Position numbers and translations under genes: made by a program. A DNA stretch of 64,000 nt. Source: Scenedesmus sp. ARA3. Lineage: Eukaryota; Chlorophyta; Chlorophyceae; Sphaeropleales; Scenedesmaceae. The stretch lies in NCBI GenBank assembly GCA_004335835.1, contig RWJK01001064.1, positions 1 through 64,000 of the forward strand. The letters are read 5' to 3'. A model generated the notes under the pieces. It was not told where the DNA came from and did no database searches. It saw only the letters and a list, made by a program, of their open reading frames with translations. Positions 1-10,045 of the stretch are shown piece after piece. How positions within the stretch are numbered: the stretch's first letter is position 1; each line of letters starts with the position of its first letter.

Positions 1-1227
1 GCTGCGACAGCCACTGCTGCTGCCGCTGCTGCGCTAGACGCCTGATGTCATCCTGGACGATCCGCTCAGCGTGTTCGTAGCGTGGTGTGGATAGGGTGAT
101 GGCTTATGCTTGAGGAGCAGCTGACTGGCTGTGCGCGCTGCACCATTTTGGGCTTGTCTTGCTGCAGCGTCGTGTGCAACTCAGCATGCGGTCATCTTTT
201 TGAAGACCAGGTTGCTTGCCGTTGCGCTCTTTTGGGAAGAGCGAGTCGCCGGGGACGGTCGGCATACTGCAGCTGTCAGTTCCTGATTGTAAAAGGCACG
301 GCATGTGTTGCTGTTGAACTGCACTGGCAGTTGGTGTTCAACACCACACTAGTTGTATTGGTTTTGACGTTGCTGGCAGTGTGCTGTCGGCGCTTTGAGG
401 GCTGTTTGCTGTCCACCAGACGTATCTCGGTGCCTGCGTCAAGCTCAGGGCTTGTGTCGTTGTCGGGGTGGACAATTTTAGGGCACTGCCGCATTTGCGG
501 CCAGTGCATGGCGGCCAGGCAATCATGCAGGTGTTACTCTGGGCACTGTTACTTCCATGCGCCGGCCCTTACATTTTCTGCTGTAACATGCGTAAAAACA
601 CCTTGACTGCTTAGGGCCCTGTGCTGGCGATGCGCCAACAGTCCTGGCTGGGTGGAGAATCGTGCACTGCTGACTGGCCTAGTGGGATCAGATTTCGGTT
701 ATGATCCACATGCAGGATGGCGTGTGCGCCTGTTAGCATGGAGTTGCTTGTGTTTAAGCATTTTGTACCCAAATTCAAGGCATTTGGTTTTGACACACTG
801 CGGTTATGCAGCATTGTTGCTGGATAAACTGGCCTTTCAACCCAACAGCAAGTGGGCAGACATGCTGGCCAACTTTAAAAATGCTCTAACCGGAGCCTGC
901 CGCAGCGACTACATATAATGTTTTCATTTGCTCCACAGCAAAGTTTAGGAGCACAGATGGTGTGTCAGTCATTCGCACTGGTTGGTATACGCTGCTAACG
1001 CTCCCCTGCTTGTCACGTATTCCGTGCCTCGGCTAGACTCAGCAAGGCACACCGTATCTTTCTATCTGCTGTTGAGCTTTGATCATAAAGAGAGGCGTGT
1101 AAGGCAGCTTTGATCGTGCTCGTGCGAGCGCTTCACGCCACACCTGCTGCTGACACAAAGCTTGGAGCGCGATCACAGCAGCAGATCTTGGCGGACGCTT
1201 CCTCGAAGCCTTGTTCAGGCTGTAAAC
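1..1227. other. Upstream region, probable 3' UTR of a plus-strand gene to the left
   Basis: No convincing gene. The first 36-45 bases are GCT/CTG-rich and open in two frames, ending at TAG (34-36) or TGA (43-45), so they could be the last codons of a gene lying mostly outside the window. The rest is G/T-skewed on the plus strand, like the 3' UTRs of the plus-strand genes here, with a TGTAA at 287-291. The longest open frame (106-606) has no family resemblance and is Cys-rich, as expected from non-coding TGC-rich sequence. The last few hundred bases should hold the VTE2 promoter and 5' UTR. I see no clear TATA box. Confidence 0.4.
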
Positions 1228-3008
1228 ATGAACGGACCATCCGGACTGCAGCAACATGCAGCTCAACTCCAGCTCCAAGGAACAAGGTTGTACAGGACAG
1301 CAAACGGCAAAGTAAAGCCCAGGCGCTCACTCTTCCAGCCCAACGCCAGCAGCAACCTCAGATCAGGAGCATACTCGCACCAGCAGCAACTCAGCAGCTG
1401 CAGCAGCATCCCAGCAGCACAGCCCTCAACCAACTGCCTCCCCCCTGGCAGGCACTACTGCTGTACCAGCAGCAGCTTTAGCACCACCAGCAGCGGCAGC
1501 AGCAGCCCCCAGCAGCAGCGGCGCGCTACAGCATGTGCAGCAGTAGCAGGCGACCGCAGCCAGCCGGTAGCCTCTTCCCTGGCGGACAGCATGCAGCAGC
1601 TGCTGGCTGCACTGGATGCACTGTATCGCTTCAGCCGACCCCACACAATGCTCGGCACGTTTGTCAGCATCGTGTCAGTGAGCAGTATGGCACTGGGCAG
1701 TGCAGCGTGGAGTGCTGCTGCGCTGACCGGGCTGTGCCAGGCACTGGTGGCTGCACTGCTGATGAATGTGGCCATAGTGGGCATCAACCAGGTGTACGAT
1801 GTTGAGATCGATAAGGTGAGCCCGCTGCTACGCAATGCTGCACATGCTGTACTACGTGTGTGTTTCTCCCATGTTTCTTAGTTGCTGCTGGGGCAGTGTG
1901 TACTGCATGGGGAGGGGACGAGCTCTCTAGGGTTGGTTGTGTGGGCAATGCACATGCCAGCTGTGCTGCAACAGCTAGCGCAGCTTGTATGCGTGTTCTG
2001 CAAACACACATGCTGGCACGCTACAGTGTTATAACCGACAGCAGCGCATGGTAATGCTTCCAGCGCCCTTGCTCAGCGCGTGTGAACATCCACCAGCGGG
2101 CGCGGCAGCATGCACTATGACATGGCCTTGGTACCCCGTGTCGCTGTGCCTTGGGTGCTGCTGCGCGCTCAACGCAACTGCGTCATAAGTCCGGCAACTG
2201 TACCATGTGCGCCTTGTCTGCGGCTGTTTCCTTGCACACTTTCTTGCTTGCCTAGCCAATCTCACCTCACATATCTGCCACCTGTCTCATCTACCACCGC
2301 CAGGTCAACAAGCCCTACCTGCCGCTGGCCTCAGGCGACCTCAGCATGCAGCAGGCCATCGGCATCGTGGCAGCAACAGCAGCACTGTCACTCCTGCTCG
2401 GCGTGCTGTCCGGCTCGCCTGCGCTGCTGGCCACGCTTGCACTGTCGCTGCTGCTGGGAGTGCTGTATTCCATGGAGCTGCCTTTTATGCGCTGGAAGCG
2501 CTCCCCCTGGCTTGCGGCGCTGTGCATTTTGGCGGTGCGTGCAGTGATGGTGCAGCTCGGGTTCTTCCTGCACATGCAGCACGCGCTGGGGGTCACCGGG
2601 GGTGTCACCGGCGGGAACTTCATCGTCACCCGGCCGCTGGGATTCACTATGAGCTTCATGCTGCTCTTCTCGGTTGTGATCGCACTGTTTAAGGACCTGC
2701 CAGATGTCAAAGGTGACACGCAGGCCGGCGTGCAGACCTTCAGTGTGCGACACGGGACCAAGATTGTCTTCTGGACGTGTGTGGGTCTGCTGATGGCAGC
2801 GTATGCCGGGGGTATTGTATTTGCGCTGACGTCACCGGAGCCATGGAGCAGGCTTCCGGTGGCGCTGGGGCATGCTGGGCTTGCTGCACTGCTCTGGGGG
2901 CGGTCTGCAAAGGTGAATGTGGGCCGCAAAGGGGAGCTGACGGAGCACTACATGTTTGTGTGGAAGCTGTTCTACGCAGAGTACCTGATCATCCCCTTCC
3001 TGCGGTAG
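1228..3008 (+). CDS. VTE2: Homogentisate phytyltransferase (tocopherol synthesis), 2 exons
   Basis: Exons 1228-1815 and 2304-3008, 430 aa. The enzyme prenylates homogentisate with phytyl diphosphate, the committed step of tocopherol synthesis at the plastid envelope. Residues 1 to about 125 are Gln/Ser-rich and look like a transit peptide. The UbiA-type prenyltransferase core follows with several hydrophobic helices. Motif 1, NQVYDVEIDK then NKPYLPLASG, spans the exon junction (N187-K196 end exon 1). Motif 2, KDLPDVKGD, lies near 326-334. The C-terminus FYAEYLIIPFLR is typical of VTE2. The segment RWKRSPWLAALCILAVRA and the FSVVIALFKD context favour phytyl- over solanesyltransferase (HST). 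The start is the first ATG of the open frame (earlier codons lack ATG). Function from family resemblance: strong. Exact N-terminus: moderate. Confidence 0.93.
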
Positions 3009-4926
3009 GGTGGTGTGTAGCACGGCAGTAGTGAGGGTTTCCAGCGGCGGTAGACAGGGCGCTGCAGGGTGGTGTTGGTCGGTTTCAGAGAGTGTTGCTG
3101 CATGTATGGCAGAGGCGGCTGCTGCTGCATGGTGCGCAGCTAGTGCACGCTAGATGCCCTCCACTGGCTTCTGTGTAGCATGATAGGGTACTGGTGGGCA
3201 CGCCGCTTTTTGTGTAAATATCAGCTGCTGCCGGTCATGGGTGTTGTGCGCTACAGGCTGTACAGCATTGACCACGACGGTCGCTGGGTTTGCTGGCCTG
3301 TGTTTTGTAGAATGTGCTGTTGCATGAATGTTGGAGGCAGCAGCTGCAGCAGCTTGTGCATGTAAGCTGCTGCTGCAGCTGTACAGCAGTACAGAGGATG
3401 GCCAGTTTCTGCTGCAGTTGTGGAGACAGTGCGCCGTGCAGGCACGGGGTGCACACCATACATTGCTGCTGCCCAGTGCAGTGGTGCACGTGTTTGCGCA
3501 CAGCTTGCTGTTAGCTGTGCTTACGCATAATGCAGCTGTGGCGCATGATGGTTCCTGCTGCCGACAGCTCAAGCACCGTTGGCAGCTTGGCAGCTGTTTG
3601 CAGGACTGCGTACTGGGTGCATGTGAAGCACTGTAATGGGTGGTTGGCTGGCGACCTGCATTCAGCTGTGCTGCACTGCTGGTGAAGCAGGTGCATGTAG
3701 GCAGCGCAGCAAGCGCATGTCCCTTCTACCTTACAATAGTGGGGCTAGCACATTCTTGGTGAACTTCTTTCCTGCCGTGGAGGCAGGCGTGTTGCGCTGC
3801 TGCGGTGGCAGCAGCTGCAGGGTGCTGCAGCAGCATGCAGTACGCTGCCTGTGAACTGTGCACAGGCGTGTTTCAGCTGGACCTTTTAAGTTGGTGCATG
3901 AAGTGCATTGCATGTGCTTCAAACCTTGTGCAGCTTGTGCTGCCAGTTGCAAAAGCATACTTTTGGATGGTTTGTTGTGAATTTGCTTCTGATCATCAAC
4001 CCTGTGTGCGGCCACCACGGTGTGAGCGAGATTGTCAGGACCCGCAGGCAAGGTTGCAAGGGGGGTGCATTCAGTGTGGATATTTGCAGCATAAAACAGT
4101 TGATGAAGGGACCCAGGGAGCTGGGCAAGGAGCCACCGCAGCTGGTGGTGCTGCTGTGCCGAAATGTTGCTTAAGCAGCCTTGGTGTTCTGTGCATCTCT
4201 TGGCAAGCCAAAAGCTCCTTGCAGAAGGGGTGGCTTGCCTAGCGGGGTGGGTTGGTTTGGAATGGTGCTGTTGTGCCTGACCACAAACTGGCAGCTGGTG
4301 CAGGCGCGTGCTGCCCTTGTGCACATGGGCGTGTCTGCTGCTGGCAGGCATGCGGTGTCCTGTGGTCAACTTGCTGCTAAGTTCAGCGCAAGGGTCGGCA
4401 TGCGCAGTGCGTGTTGCACCGTGTGCGCATTTGTGCTGAGGGGTTGCGCAAGCACTCGAGCGAGCCTGTTGGGCGCCACTGTACAGCCACAATATCTGAA
4501 TGGTCAATGGACTGCAGCCCTGTGGCCAGTCACCCAGCTATCAGGCACCCTTGGTGGCTAGTTGAGCAACCACATTGTTGGGTGATTGCTGACTTTGTTT
4601 TGAATGAGTTTGATTATGTGCTGCTGATAGTTGTACTTGCAGTGGTGGTCAGCACTGGCTAGATGGCTGCACAGTACACCACGGCGTTGGTTGCCATCGC
4701 AACATTTGTGACATGCAGTTGTTGGACTATTCGTGCAGTGTGCGCCAATGCGCGTACATGTGCCCACAACCCTAGTACACTAGGACTGCTGTGACACACT
4801 GGCCACGGCACATTAAGGAGGCTGCCCAGCTCTGATCGTTCCTGCTCTTCGAAACGCTGATTGCTGTACGTACTTGTTCTCCCTCAGCACTTGATCGGAA
4901 GCCAGCAGCACGCAGTTTGACGCAGG
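3009..4926. other. VTE2 3' UTR and intergenic region
   Basis: About 1.9 kb without a credible gene. It is G/T-skewed on the plus strand with scattered TGC repeats. TGTAA at 3213-3217, 205 bases past the VTE2 stop, is the likeliest poly(A) signal. A 258-codon minus-strand frame at 3731-4507 has no recognisable domain and reads as the antisense of TG-rich UTR. The promoter of the next gene should lie near 4600-4926. Confidence 0.5.
3213..3217 (+). terminator. Candidate TGTAA poly(A) signal of VTE2
   Basis: TGTAA is the standard chlorophyte polyadenylation motif. This one is about 205 bases after the VTE2 stop codon. The identification rests on motif and position only. Confidence 0.4.
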
Positions 4927-5588
4927 ATGGCCTACTTCGCAGTCTCGAGCCACAAGACGGCCGTGAAGGTCCAGAAGGGCAGCAACGCAGCGGGAAAGCA
5001 TGTGACTGTCCCAGCCGTGGTTGTGTCTCGCCGTGGCCGCTTCACTGTGGTGAGCAGTCGAGCAGAGGCCGAGAACATCTGTGGTGCCGGAGCCTGGTGC
5101 TGCTCCGCAAGCAACCTAGTGAAGGACGGCATAAGTTTGACTAAATATTTGTTTATGATTGTAGACCGAGCGTAGGGTGATCACCAACGTCGCCTCTCCC
5201 ATCAAGGAGGAGTGGCAGGTCAACCTGCACGGCCCAAGTGAGCTGCGAGAGGACTGACACGCTTGCAGTGCTGCATTGATAAGCAATCATTGCCAACGAA
5301 GCTCAAGTTTAGTGTAGAAGTCTTTGAACGGCATGGCAGTCATGCAGTCATTGCCAAATGTTGTACTTTCCTGCTGTTGCTGCTGCTGCTGTGTGTGTAT
5401 GTGACTATGGCTTGTGTGGCGGAAGGTTCGGTTTACAGTACAGCGCCACGCAGCTGTACCCACGCATATGTACTCTCACCTTAGCAGCAGCGCTGCCCAA
5501 TGTGCCCCCGCATGCATGCAGTGCGTGTACATCAGCCAGCCAGGTGCCTGCATGCTGAGCATTGCTCCCCCAGCCCTTCTAAACAACA

Positions 5589-5634
<46 letters not shown>

Positions 5635-8600
5635 CATGGTTGCAGCCCAGGAGGTGATGCGGGGTGACCTGCCCGGCCTTGTGACTGTGGAGGAGGTCAG
5701 GGCGCTGGAGGTGAGGGCCGCAGGCATACAGGCATGCAGTTGCAATGTGGATGCTGTGCAGCAGAAGGGCTGCAGGGCAATGTGGGTAGCAGCCAGCCTG
5801 TGCACCTTCTGCCAACTATTGTTACAGGGGGTAACAGCTACGCTATATGCATGCTCGTTCCTGGTCCAGTTGCCAGCAATGCGGGGCACCCGTGACGCAA
5901 CCATGCTGCTGCTGCTGTTCTTTTGCCAGGCTGAGCTGGACAGCGGGGCAGGCGTGGAGGCGCTGCGCCGCTTCAACAAGGCCCTTCGCGCCGTGCCCGC
6001 CGACAAGTGGGGTGAGCAGCAGCTGGGGTGTGGTGTGGCGGCCTGCGGCAGCCAGCTGAACTAGCGTGATGCGGCAGTGTCTGTGTGTCGGCTATCCCAG
6101 CAGGTGCAGCCGCGTGGGGGGGCAGCAGAGATGAGGGCAGTGCAACAACCACAACCCTGACTGTGTGCGCAAGCAGTGACAGGGCCTGTATGCGCAGCAG
6201 TCGTGAGTGCAGTGCAGGCTACTTGACACAGCTGTTGCCAGCAACCATTGCTGCAGCACAGCTGGTCAAGTGCCTTGCTCACCATGGCCATACTCACACA
6301 CTGCTGCTGCTGGGTTGCCTGCACCCGCAGAGGCTGTGCTGCGCCCTGTGTTCAACGAGCTGTGCTTTAACCTGGAGAGTTTCAACCCAGCCTTCGCGGC
6401 ATGCCTGCTGCAGGTGCGGCATGCACACTAGGTGGTAGCAGGACAGGTGGCAGCACAGCGCATATCATGTGACATATGCATCTGTGACATATGCATCACC
6501 TCCCGAGCAAGCTGCCAGAGCACCTCTAGTAACAGTTTGCACAGTTTGCACAGTTTGCGCACGTGCGCATGTGCGTGCTGCAGGCACCTACCCAGCGCGA
6601 CATAGAGCATTGGCTAGACACCTGTTTAACTTGTTGCTGTGGCCTCAGCAATTGACGTTGCCGCAGCAGGACACGGTTCACACTGAACTTGCGCGGTGCT
6701 GCCCATCGGCCGGAGCTGCGGCTGCTTATAAATGTCAAATGCTGCTGCTGCTGCTGCTGCTGCTACTGCTGATGCTGCTGCTCTTATGCATGCGCGCAGG
6801 TGCAGCGCACCATTGGTGTGAGCGACTACGTGCGCCGCGACATGGCGCTGAAGAACCTCATCCAGCCGCTGGCGGGCGAGTACGGCATGCACAACAACCA
6901 GCCGCAGCTCAAGACCCACAGGTGCGGCGACTACGCAAAACACAGACTTTATTCTTTGTTTCCTGCCTTCTATCTGCATGTGAGCAGGCAGTGATGCTGA
7001 CAAAGGATGCGGGTGGATGTGCGCAACTGCAGCTGCACGTCAAAAAAGATCGCCCTGCAAAGTTCTGCGGTGCCTGTTAGCTTTGCCTCCTGCTGTCCCG
7101 CACTTGATGCTCCCTCAGTGCTGCTGCAAGCAGCTGACACCTCGCTGTACTGTTGTACTGCTGTACCACCTGCTGTACTTCCCATTTGCCTGCAGGGATC
7201 TGTTCTCCTACTTCTTGATGAGGCTGTTTGGCCACCCCCTGACACCTCGCTGTACTGCTGTACTGATGTACCTGCTTCATCTGTACTGCTTTACCGCTGC
7301 AGAGAGCTGTTCTCAGACTTCTTCATGAGCCTCTTCGGCTACCCCCTGCCCCAGCTGCTGGCAGACAGCCCCGCGCCCGCCGCCGCGCAGCTGCTGTACA
7401 GCCAGATGATGCGCGACATCCTGGGAGGGGGCGGCCACGAGGACCCACTGGCACAGGTGGGCCAGGGCCCGTTTTGCTGCAAGCTGTAATGTGTTGATTG
7501 TGTTTTAGTGCGTGAGCAGTGAAGTTGTGTTGACATCCTGGGAGGGGGCGGCCACAAGGACCCACTGGCCCAGGTGGGGCGTCGCCCGTTTTGCTGCAGG
7601 CTGCGGTGTTAGTGTGTTGCTTCTTTGTGCTTAATTGCTAAAACAGTTGCGTTGGCATCTGCTGGTTGAGGTGGGGCTTGCTTGCAAGCTGTTTGGTGTG
7701 CTGTTTTGATGCGTGGCGCGGCGTCATGATGCCAGCCCTCATGCTTCAGCCTTCCGCTCACAACCACTCACCACCTTGAATATCACACCAATGCACTGCT
7801 GCTGCTGCCTCTGCAGGCCAGCTACGCGCTGGGCTACAACCTGGCCATCGAGTACCTTGCGGACTATGAGAAGACGTGGATGCTGGACTCCTTCAGGGAC
7901 CTCAACGCCCGCGTGCTGAAGAAGGACATCGACTGGATCTTCCTGGAGGTGCGTTTGCCTGATGTGTGGTTTGGTCATTTGTCTGCTGCATGTTTTGTAT
8001 TGCCCAAGTGATTGGTAGTTACATGCTGCCCCGAAACCATCGACTGGATCTTCCTGGAGGTGCGTTTGCCTGATGTGTGATTTGGTCATTCGTCTGCTGC
8101 ATGTTTTGTATTGCCCAAGTGATTGGTAGTTGAATGTATCCCCAAAGCGATTGGCTGGATCTTCCTGGAGGTGCGGCACCGCGGCAGGCCTGATGTGTTT
8201 CTGGTCATTTGCTTTGTTTGTTTGCTGCGCAAGGATTTGACTGGATGTTCCTTAAAGTGGGGGGCGGCGGTTGACCCGATGTGTGTCTGGTCGTTTGGTT
8301 GGTTGGTTGCTTGCTTGCTTGCTTGCTGCGCCAGGGGTTGGATGCTCCTGCAGGTGGGCAGTACAGTGTGCATGCATGCCGCGGTGTGAAAGGGCAGAAA
8401 CAAACCCTTGCGGCTCCTGGATTCCGACTGTGTCTTATGTGCGCGCCATGTTCTGTGTGCGTGCTGTATCGCAGGTGCATGCGGAGGGCGAGGCAGAGCA
8501 CGCAGCAATCGGCCACAACGCGGTGCTCAACATCGTGCCCACAGAGCACGCGTCCATCCTGCGGGCCGCCATGGCTGACCATGACAGGGACTTTGCTGTC

Positions 8601-8639
8601 TTCTACAACCGCATGGCAGAGCTCATGGAAGGCCACTGA
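4927..8639 (+). CDS. Heme-oxygenase-like-fold (candidate diiron) protein, 9 exons
   Basis: Exons 4927-5049, 5165-5237, 5646-5710, 5930-6011, 6331-6413, 6800-6921, 7303-7456, 7817-7948, 8475-8639; all phases agree, 332 aa. Residues 1 to about 45 are basic and Ser/Val-rich, possibly a plastid or mitochondrial presequence. The rest is predicted all-helical. Near the C-terminus H280-x3-E284-x2-H287 (VHAEGEAEHAAIGH) matches the last metal-binding helix of the Haem_oxygenas_2/TENA-like superfamily of iron-containing redox enzymes. Acidic helices such as IEYLADYEKTW could give further ligands. Substrate unknown. The gene carries four separate tandem duplications, each at an exon edge (three splice sites and the stop codon). 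The splice model is inferred. Intron 1 is short (115 bases), and the donor after residue 41 was chosen because it keeps phase. Confidence 0.72.
5590..5632 (+). repeat. (TGC)n tract before the exon 3 acceptor
   Basis: About 14 uninterrupted TGC units lie in intron 2 of the heme-oxygenase-like gene, ending 13 bases before the acceptor AG at 5644-5645. It is the clearest of several sense-strand CTG/TGC tracts near 3' splice sites in this window. Confidence 0.9.
7134..7343 (+). repeat. Tandem duplication, period 105, at an exon acceptor
   Basis: Two diverged copies, at 7134-7238 and 7239-7343. Each holds the end of intron 6, an AG acceptor and the start of exon 7. The upstream copy would encode DLFSYFLMRLFGHPL, the used copy ELFSDFFMSLFGYPL, both in the same phase. 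Reading the first copy onward enters the wrong frame, and no good donor follows it, so it is most likely a dead pseudo-exon. Confidence 0.85.
7415..7615 (+). repeat. Tandem duplication, period 117, at an exon donor
   Basis: The last 42 bases of exon 7, its donor and the start of intron 7 recur 117 bases downstream (7415 and 7532) with few changes. The copy keeps the CAG|GT junction (DPLAQ). It lies in the intron when the first donor is used. Confidence 0.88.
7928..8260 (+). repeat. Three to five decaying copies of an exon 8 end plus donor
   Basis: The exon 8 end (DWIFLE) with its GTGCG donor and following intron sequence recurs at spacings of 111 and 111 bases (anchors 7933, 8044, 8155). A weaker copy lies near 8241 and a trace near 8338. 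Divergence increases downstream. Confidence 0.85.
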
Positions 8640-8790
8640 GCATGAAAAGCAGCGCAGGCTGCTGCTGCTGCTGCTGCTGAGACCATGTGATGAGGACTGT
8701 GCCGGGTTGATTGGCCACACGGCGGAGCTCTTGGAGGGCCACTGAGCAGCAAGTACTGAGCACTGAAAAGAGTGCAGGGTGCAGCAGCCG
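8605..8790 (+). repeat. Tandem duplication across the stop codon, period 106
   Basis: The C-terminal codons and stop (AELMEGH, TGA) recur 106 bases downstream as AELLEGH, TGA (anchors 8619 and 8725), followed in both by related sequence containing GAGCA and TGAAAAG. The second copy lies in the 3' UTR. Confidence 0.8.
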
Positions 8791-10045
8791 CTGTTGCAGT
8801 GCGGCTCAATTTCTGCAGGTGCACAGGCCTGACTTGATTGCAGCATGGGGCGAAGCTGTTACGGAGAGGTTGTGGGCGTGTAGCGCTGGAGGTGCACTTC
8901 AACTTCCCCCATGGCAGCACTGCTGCAATTTGCTAGAGCACGTTGAGGTGGGCGGATCTTGCGGCAAGCGTCAGCGCAGTGCCAGCAATGCTACAGCTGT
9001 GCCATGGGCAGTAGTGTAGCATGCGTCTGTGAAGGTGCGCAGCACTCAGGGCTAGGCACAATGGCTGCCAGGTTGTGTGCTTGCTGGATGAGCGGCAAGG
9101 ACGCTGCCGGCGCCACGCATGCTGCTGCAGCAGCAGCATTCAGCTGCTGCACAGCTGTTGGGTGGTTGGTCGCTTGGGGCAGCAACTGACGCAGGCAGGA
9201 CGGGAAGAAGAAGATTGGATTGGTGGCAGGGGTGGGATGCAAGCTGCAGCTGTATGGGGCGGCCTGCGGTAGACTCTGCAACTGCAGATGGGCTCATAAG
9301 GCTGCTGTGTACATCAGTGACGGTGTTGCTCCTCATTACTGTTGGTTGCAGCACCAGCAGGTTGCAGGACAGGCCGGTTGAAACGCGCTTCTGCAGGGCA
9401 GGTTGATGAAGGCATGCATGTTTTTGATTTAAGGCCGCATGCATCCCCTTTGTATGACTTTGAAGACGAATGTAACAAGTTGTTGTACGCATCACGGCCA
9501 ACTGTTGTGCTTTTGGATCCATTGACAGCACCAGGACTGAAACTGCTGCATCCATGAGTGCTGCCAGCACTGCAGTGACTGCAACAGCAGGTGTCCTTTC
9601 CTTTGCAGCCCCGATGAACCAGTAGGTCAGCAAGCAAGGTATCCCGAGGCCTCCATGCGGCAAACAACTGGTGCTCCTTGTAGACGCGTGACAGCATTGC
9701 TCAGACGCTTTGAAGGTGCAGCAACCCTAGTGACACACTGTCACAAGTCACACGTGGCACTTCCTGCAATCCCGCGGCCTCCGCGTATCGTGCTCTCTGC
9801 TGGACATCACTGACGCCATGTTACGGAACTACTCATACTCTTTGCGACGTTCCACAGCTTCTGCTGGGTGCTTGTCTGCTTGCCTCCTGCCTGCCTGGTT
9901 CCATCGATCTACCCAAGCACCACCGGCTGCTCATTGCTGCGTGCGACATCATGTTGAACTGCAGAATGTTTCGTAGTCGAGGGCAGTGTAGAGTGCCTGC
10001 TGCGAAGGTGCCATGTCGTGCTGCTCTCAGCAGCAGTAGCAGCAG
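8640..10045. other. 3' UTR and intergenic region
   Basis: No supported gene. G/T-skewed sequence continues from the heme-oxygenase-like gene; a TGTAA lies at 9471-9475. A 71-codon plus frame at 9342-9557 looks mildly protein-like but has no partner exon. Sequence just before 10046 should hold the promoter of the next gene. Confidence 0.45.

Noticed and set aside
106..606. 166-codon plus-strand frame at the left edge
   Set aside because: Cys/Leu-rich translation of TG-rich DNA with no homology signal; more likely 3' UTR.
3731..4507. 258-codon minus-strand frame
   Set aside because: No domain, splice partner or codon bias. It lies antisense to the VTE2 3' UTR, where TGC-rich sequence lacks stops on the other strand.
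9342..9557. Plus frame with a mildly protein-like end (HVFDLRPHASPLYDFEDE)
   Set aside because: No flanking exons or family match, AT-richer than real exons here; possibly chance.
8205..9697. Minus-strand frames of 127-213 codons
   Set aside because: They overlap the last exon and 3' UTR of the heme-oxygenase-like gene in antisense, with low-complexity Ser/Ala content and no coherent exon set.
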